Shown: positions 15,447 through 19,571 of the stretch, in pieces
Layout of the letters: each line of letters opens with the position of its first letter
Position numbering within the stretch: position 1 is the first letter of the stretch
Source: CAYJAZ01 sp964369165
Lineage (GTDB): Bacteria > Desulfobacterota > Desulfovibrionia > Desulfovibrionales > Desulfovibrionaceae
Assembly: GCA_964369165.1 (NCBI GenBank)
Contig: CAYJFE010000054.1
Location: 1-19,571, forward strand
Length of the DNA stretch: 19,571 nucleotides
Direction: 5' to 3'
The notes under the pieces: model-generated
Databases searched by the model: none
Told to the model about the DNA's origin: nothing
The model's input: only the letters and a program-made list of their open reading frames with translations
Program-made: the position numbers and the translations under genes

Positions 15447-17432
15447 ATGAAACAACCATATATATCAAGAATTCAAATCAAAAATTTCAGAAATTTTGAG
15501 TCTGTTGATTTTTCCTTATCAGAGCAACAAATTATTATAGGGGAAAATAATGTAGGAAAAAGTAATCTATTACGAGCTCTACAATTAATTCTCGACCCAT
15601 CCTTTTCAGATGATGATAGGCTTCTTAGCGAAAGCGATTTTTATGAGGGGTTAGAAGACCCTATAAATAATAACGAAGAGATTATAATTAGTATATTTAT
15701 TGATAATTATGCACATAATAAAAATATACTCAGTCTTCTCAGTGATGCTACAGTTAGTTTTGCTGAAAATAAGCTCTTAAAGCTTACTTATAAATTTTTC
15801 TCAGATAATGCAGAAAACAAGGATATTTCCAATTACGAATACAAAATATATAAAGGTGATAATGAAGATTGTTCTTTCACACATATAGATAGAAGATTTC
15901 TAAATTTAAAAGTAGTCAAAGGCATTAGAGATGTAGAGTCTGAAATGCGTAATCCTCGACAATCACCACTTACAAAGCTTATAAAACAAAAATATAATAT
16001 TAAAAAAGAAGACGTAGAAACAATTACAAAGAAAATTAATACTGCTGGAGCAGAAACTATTGATTTACCTGAGCTAAATGACTTACAAAAAAAAATTAAT
16101 AAAATTTTTAACGAAATTATAGCTCACCCTAAAAACAACTTTGACATTTCTTTACAAACCATTGACTTAGATGCAAACAGAATTTTAAATACTTTGAAAC
16201 CTCTTTTAAATTCAAGAGATACAGCGAATAATAGTTTAGGGATTAATAATATATTATATATCGCACTTATGCTTTTACTTATCTCAGATGACACAATAAA
16301 AACATATCTTCCAAGTGAACTTTATGAAAAATTGCACAGCGTTGACAAAGGGGAAATATTAGAAAAATATTACGAACGCAGTGGTGATGGATTTACTCTA
16401 AAAAAGAACTCATTAGGGGTTGAAGAAGAAAATGAACTTTACGACTTTATGCATGAAAATAACTTATCAAATGCAGGTGTTACTATTTTAGCTATTGAAG
16501 AACCAGAAGCACACATTCACCCCATTTATCAACGTCTTCTGTATAAATACATAATAGCCTCTACAAATGCTTCTGTTATGATAACAACACATTCGACTGA
16601 TATTTCATCAGCAGCCCCTATAAACTCAATTATTCATCTGATACACAAAAAAAATAAAACTCAGGTACACTCAACTGCAAATCTCGAAATTAAGCCAAAA
16701 GAAGCATTAGATTTAATGCGATATATTGATGTAAAGCGAGGAGAAATATATCTTGCAAAAGCAGTTATTTTTGTTGAAGGAATTGCTGACGAGTATCTCG
16801 TTCCTGCGTTTGCCTCAGCTTTAGGATATGACCTAGATAGATACGGTATTGTGATATGTAATATAAATTGCACTAACTTTATACCTTATCGAAAGTTTGC
16901 AAGCTCTCTTGGAATCCCTAGTTGCATTATAACTGATGGAGATTATTATCACACTGTTAACGGAGAGAAGATCTTTGGAGATGTTTATGATAAAGAGAAA
17001 CACGATGATATAGGTTTTGCAGGAAATGAAAGAGGAATTGCTATAATAGAGACTGAATGCACACCTGATAAAGTAGCGAGACTTAAAAAATTAAACTTTA
17101 AGCACCAAGATAACGTGTTACAAAAATTAAATATTTTTATTGGTGTGCACACACTAGAAATCGACATTTTAGCTCAGTGCTGTGATGATGATAAAGAAAT
17201 TATTTCCGATGTTTTTGAGGAACTTACAGACGGAGGAAAAACACAACTCACTAATTTTAAAAATAATATTAAAAATAATAAATACAAAAAATGCTTAGCA
17301 CAAATTGAGGCCAGAAATAGTATGATAGGTAAAGGACGCTTTGCTCAAAGATTTTCCTCCTCTGTTACTAGAACTATGATTCCCGACTATATTAAAAAAG
17401 CTATTTTATCTATTATACAGCAACTAGGATAA
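15447..17432 (+). CDS. gajA: OLD-family ATPase/TOPRIM endonuclease, GajA-like
   Basis: The 661-residue protein begins with an ABC/SMC-type ATPase: IKNFRNFESVDF (11-22), Walker A GENNVGKSN (32-40), a signature-like SLGINNILYIALMLL (263-277), Walker B LAIEEPEAHIHP (348-359) and the switch TTHSTD (380-385). A TOPRIM nuclease follows: VIFVEGIADEYLVP with E444, then ITDGDYYH with D497 and D499, and a C-terminal GKGRFAQRF (628-636) typical of OLD nucleases. In Gabija, GajA forms a tetramer that nicks DNA when nucleotide levels fall during phage replication. Classical GajA has just under 600 residues, so this is longer; the extra length may lie in the ATPase insertion or the C-terminus. The start has a weak GGA 8 bases upstream. 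It is followed after 4 bases by the helicase gene. Confidence 0.8.
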   Translation: MKQPYISRIQIKNFRNFESVDFSLSEQQIIIGENNVGKSNLLRALQLILDPSFSDDDRLLSESDFYEGLEDPINNNEEIIISIFIDNYAHNKNILSLLSDATVSFAENKLLKLTYKFFSDNAENKDISNYEYKIYKGDNEDCSFTHIDRRFLNLKVVKGIRDVESEMRNPRQSPLTKLIKQKYNIKKEDVETITKKINTAGAETIDLPELNDLQKKINKIFNEIIAHPKNNFDISLQTIDLDANRILNTLKPLLNSRDTANNSLGINNILYIALMLLLISDDTIKTYLPSELYEKLHSVDKGEILEKYYERSGDGFTLKKNSLGVEEENELYDFMHENNLSNAGVTILAIEEPEAHIHPIYQRLLYKYIIASTNASVMITTHSTDISSAAPINSIIHLIHKKNKTQVHSTANLEIKPKEALDLMRYIDVKRGEIYLAKAVIFVEGIADEYLVPAFASALGYDLDRYGIVICNINCTNFIPYRKFASSLGIPSCIITDGDYYHTVNGEKIFGDVYDKEKHDDIGFAGNERGIAIIETECTPDKVARLKKLNFKHQDNVLQKLNIFIGVHTLEIDILAQCCDDDKEIISDVFEELTDGGKTQLTNFKNNIKNNKYKKCLAQIEARNSMIGKGRFAQRFSSSVTRTMIPDYIKKAILSIIQQLG

Positions 17433-17436
17433 TTAT

Positions 17437-19248
17437 ATGCATAATAATTATTTTCTAGAAAAGCTGAAAATGTTAGAGTCGGACGAACACCAACTTCATG
17501 CATACAACTCAAATGTAAGTACACTTGTAACCGCTGGTCCTGGAAGTGGTAAAACAGCAGTATTGACTCTAAAAGCAAAAAAAATTTTAGATGAACAAAA
17601 AAACTCCCCTAGAGGATTAGCTTGTATAACTTACAGCCGTGAAGCAGTAAGAGAAATTGAAAACAGGATGAAACTGCTAGGTGCACCACTGAAAAAAAAT
17701 TGTTTTATTGGGACGATTCACTCCTTTTGCTTATCTGAAGTTCTCATTCCTTTTGCCTCAATTTACCCACAGTATAATATACCCAATCCAATAAAACTTA
17801 TTTCTGCGAGAGAAAGGCAAGCGTTATTCAAAAAAATTAATAACAATATAGGCTTTGATGGATTAAGAATTGAGGATATGGATAAAGAACTTTCTCGAAA
17901 TATTTGCGTACTAAGCACCGTTGAAATACCGCCCCATAATGCAGTACTTAAAGTTGCTCTACAGTATGAAAAAGAATTGTTAACTTTAGGTTATGTTGAC
18001 TATATACTCTTGGTAACTCTAGCCGTGAAATTAATTTCCAATGAGAAATATATCAGAGATGTCCTTGATGCAAAATATCCATGGATTTTAATAGACGAAT
18101 ATCAAGATTTGGGCAAAGCTTTACATGAAATGATTTTATCTTTTCTCAAAGATACTAACATAAAAGTTTTTGCAGTAGGAGATGCTGACCAATCCATATA
18201 TGATTTTCAGGGAGCATCACCAGAGTATCTTAGTGAACTCAAAAACTCATCTCATATTGCTGAAAAGATTATTCTCCTAAATAACTATAGAAGTCCAAGT
18301 AAAATTTTGCAGGCCTCGGAAGCAATTCTAGGTAAATCTTTAGGCTATATTGCCGTTGGAGAATTAAAAGATTATGATGCGAAAATTAATTTCCATGTGT
18401 GCGATTATGGGATGGAAGAGCAATACCATAAGGCAGTAGAGTTGATTAAAGAATTACATAATGAGGGTACTCTATACCATGAAATTGTTATTGTGCTAGG
18501 TAAAAACTCTGAAATTAAAGAATTTTCAGAATTATGCAATAGTGAAGCAATTCCTTACTATACAGTAAAAAGAAATTTTCAACGAACTAATACAATTAAA
18601 TGGATTGAAAAAATCTTACAGTGGACTAATAGGTCAGTCGGCATTACTTTTGATGAGATTTATTTTTTTTGGGAACAATTAGTTGTTTCGTGTGGCTACC
18701 AATTAAACCACGAGAATAAAATCTTTTTTAGACGTGAACTTTATAAGAAAATAACCTCTTGTAGTGAGCCTGATATAAGTGTCATAGACTATCTTGACAG
18801 ACTTATCGAAAAGCTTGACCTGTTGAACTATTTAGAAAGCTTACTGTGTGACCCAGATGAATGTGATAATATAGTGTCATTCATGGATTTTTTTAGAAGT
18901 GATAAATTTAAAGACTACAAATTAAAGGATTATATAGATTTCTCAACACCCAAAAATCAAATAGTTGTGTCAACAAGGCATGGAGTAAAGGGGTTAGAGT
19001 TTGAGCATGTTATAATGCTAGGTATGGAAGATGATAGTTTTCCTTCTTACTTCTCGAAAGGAAACAAAATAAAAGAGCAAGAAGAAGAACGTATTTGCTT
19101 TGTATGTGTAAGTCGAGCAAAAAAATCATGTACACTTCTGAGGTCTAAGGTTGTAGCTATACCGACAAAGCGTGGAATATGGGATAAACCAGCAACCCCA
19201 TCTAAATTTTGGACAGTTTTGGAAAAAGTATATGACAGTGACGTTTAG
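17437..19248 (+). CDS. gajB: UvrD-like SF1A helicase, GajB-like
   Basis: The 603-residue protein shows a complete SF1A motif set: Q19 (DEHQLHAYN), motif I AGPGSGKT (33-40), Ia ITYSREAVREIENR (64-77), GTIHSFC (92-98), motif II LIDEYQD (218-224), III VGDADQSIYDFQGA (247-260), IV LNNYRSPSK (281-289), V STRHGVKGLEFEHV (512-525) and VI EEERICFVCVSRAKK (549-563). All ATPase residues appear intact. In Gabija, GajB associates with the GajA tetramer. Classical GajB has about 490 residues; this one is about 100 longer, closer to a full UvrD-like protein. An AGGA inside the last gajA codons, 7 bases before the ATG, implies coupling. It is the last gene before the element's end. A generic OLD-plus-UvrD pair outside Gabija proper cannot be excluded. 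Confidence 0.8.
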   Translation: MHNNYFLEKLKMLESDEHQLHAYNSNVSTLVTAGPGSGKTAVLTLKAKKILDEQKNSPRGLACITYSREAVREIENRMKLLGAPLKKNCFIGTIHSFCLSEVLIPFASIYPQYNIPNPIKLISARERQALFKKINNNIGFDGLRIEDMDKELSRNICVLSTVEIPPHNAVLKVALQYEKELLTLGYVDYILLVTLAVKLISNEKYIRDVLDAKYPWILIDEYQDLGKALHEMILSFLKDTNIKVFAVGDADQSIYDFQGASPEYLSELKNSSHIAEKIILLNNYRSPSKILQASEAILGKSLGYIAVGELKDYDAKINFHVCDYGMEEQYHKAVELIKELHNEGTLYHEIVIVLGKNSEIKEFSELCNSEAIPYYTVKRNFQRTNTIKWIEKILQWTNRSVGITFDEIYFFWEQLVVSCGYQLNHENKIFFRRELYKKITSCSEPDISVIDYLDRLIEKLDLLNYLESLLCDPDECDNIVSFMDFFRSDKFKDYKLKDYIDFSTPKNQIVVSTRHGVKGLEFEHVIMLGMEDDSFPSYFSKGNKIKEQEEERICFVCVSRAKKSCTLLRSKVVAIPTKRGIWDKPATPSKFWTVLEKVYDSDV

Positions 19249-19263
19249 GTAAGCTTCAAATTT

Positions 19264-19290
19264 GACCTCTTGAACAACACTCAAAAGGTC
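19264..19290 (+). terminator. Imperfect 10-bp hairpin after the last defence gene, possible terminator
   Basis: GACCTCTTGA (19264-19273) and TCAAAAGGTC (19281-19290) can pair with one C-A mismatch across a 7-base loop, 15 bases after the gajB stop. The stem could stop or stabilise the defence transcript. No U-run follows, so it is not a standard intrinsic terminator. On the minus strand it resembles an anticodon arm (see findings). Confidence 0.35.
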
Positions 19291-19311
19291 TGCAAAATAA
19301 TCCTAATTCCC

Positions 19312-19332
19312 ATGACCCAAATATGACCCAAA
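19312..19332 (+). repeat. Direct repeat ATGACCCAAA twice, 11 bp apart
   Basis: Two exact copies of ATGACCCAAA lie at 19312-19321 and 19323-19332, separated by one base. The 11-bp period is one helical turn, so both copies face the same side of the DNA. About 185 bases from the tRNA fragment, they are candidate arm-type sites for an integrase or excisionase. Confidence 0.45.
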
Positions 19333-19516
19333 ATAAAAATCGCTATTTGTAAGTATTTGAAATTACACACCCCATACACGCTATGCACGAGGTTAGAAAA
19401 GCGATGAAATGACGTTCGATTTCTGTTTTTAATTGTTTATAACTATTTGTTTTATAAGAGTTTTTACAGAATAAGTTTTCTATAAGTTGTTTATATTATT
19501 GCACTATTTCCAGAGC

Positions 19517-19561
19517 ATGGCATTCAAGAGGCCAAGAGTTCAATTCTCTTCAGCTCCACCA
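19517..19561 (+). other. 3' fragment of tRNA-Ala(GGC), probable attR site of the element
   Basis: From 19517 the bases follow tRNA-Ala(GGC) in order: anticodon loop ATGGCAT (19517-19523, anticodon GGC at 19519-19521), 3' anticodon stem TCAAG (19524-19528), variable loop AGGCC (19529-19533), T-stem AAGAG, T-loop TTCAATT, T-stem CTCTT (to 19550), acceptor strand CAGCTCC (19551-19557, with the T expected for the G3-U70 pair of alanine tRNAs), discriminator A and CCA. The 5' half is missing: bases before the loop (AGAGC) do not pair with TCAAG, and no D-arm or 5' acceptor strand is present. This is the classic scar of a tyrosine-recombinase element that uses a tRNA 3' end as target and restores the gene at its other end. 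It is not a working tRNA gene. Confidence 0.72.
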
Positions 19562-19571
19562 GATATTTCAA

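Larger units (their letters stand above)
19249..19516. other. Non-coding end region of the element
   Basis: No open frame of credible length, ribosome site or RNA gene is seen here. The region holds a hairpin (19264-19290), a 10-mer repeated 11 bp apart (19312-19332), an inverted pair ATCGCT/AGCGAT about 55 bases apart (near 19339 and 19401), and an A+T-rich stretch at about 19430-19500 with three ATAAG copies (19454, 19471, 19482). This layout is what one expects of the arm region of a tyrosine-integrase attachment site, but no integrase gene is in the window. Confidence 0.5.

Noticed and set aside
19534..19561. 3' end of tmRNA (ssrA) as the integration site
   Set aside because: The T-arm, CAGCTCC and CCA also fit tmRNA, but the preceding bases (loop ATGGCAT, TCAAG, AGGCC) match tRNA-Ala(GGC) in order and spacing, which tmRNA would not show.
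19486..19561. A complete tRNA gene
   Set aside because: The 5' acceptor strand, D-arm and 5' anticodon stem are absent; only the 3' part from the anticodon loop is present.
9869..19561. CRISPR array, retron or other structured RNA gene
   Set aside because: No regularly spaced repeats, reverse transcriptase or conserved RNA fold was seen; the only short repeats are near the element end.

Overview
The window looks like the distal end of an integrative and conjugative element (ICE) in a Gram-negative host, most likely a proteobacterium. Three things support this: an outer-membrane-spanning Dot/Icm (IncI, MPF-I) type IV secretion operon, a cargo block of phage-defence genes, and a fragment of a tRNA-Ala(GGC) gene at the right edge that reads as an attachment site. 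A deltaproteobacterial (Desulfovibrionales-like) host is a weak guess from the form of the tRNA segment. The species cannot be told from the sequence.

Left half, minus strand, about 9597 down to 1: one tight operon read right to left. It encodes a 41-residue basic peptide, DotH/IcmK/TraN, a short DotG/IcmE/TraO, DotE/IcmC/TraQ-like, DotP/IcmD/TraR-like, DotI/IcmL/TraM, the VirB4-like ATPase DotO/IcmB/TraU, an unrecognised secreted 367-residue protein, and DotA/TraY, which runs off the left edge. Neighbouring genes overlap or are separated by 2 to 15 bases, and most have a clear Shine-Dalgarno sequence. These are core channel parts. The coupling protein, the DotB ATPase, DotC/DotD and the relaxase are not in the window.

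Middle, 9598-9868: a divergent intergenic region with a -10 box facing each way, a tandem heptamer and a small hairpin.

Right half, plus strand, 9869-19248: seven genes, visibly richer in A+T than the secretion operon. They form three blocks: (1) hamA-hamB, a compact Hachiman system (PD-(D/E)XK-type nuclease plus SF2 helicase); (2) a three-gene cassette of TIR protein, small membrane protein and a second, divergent TIR protein; (3) an OLD-family ATPase/TOPRIM nuclease plus a UvrD-like helicase, i.e. a Gabija-type pair longer than the classical one. The TIR-membrane-TIR cassette is the best candidate for an undescribed system. It has two likely NAD-directed TIR domains and a possible membrane effector, and none of the usual Thoeris partner is present.

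Right edge, 19249-19571: non-coding. It holds an imperfect 10-bp hairpin, two copies of a 10-mer 11 bp apart, an A+T-rich stretch, and the 3' part of tRNA-Ala(GGC) from the anticodon loop to CCA. This is best read as the attR side of an ICE that recombines in the tRNA anticodon loop. The defence island would then be cargo between the transfer operon and the end of the element.
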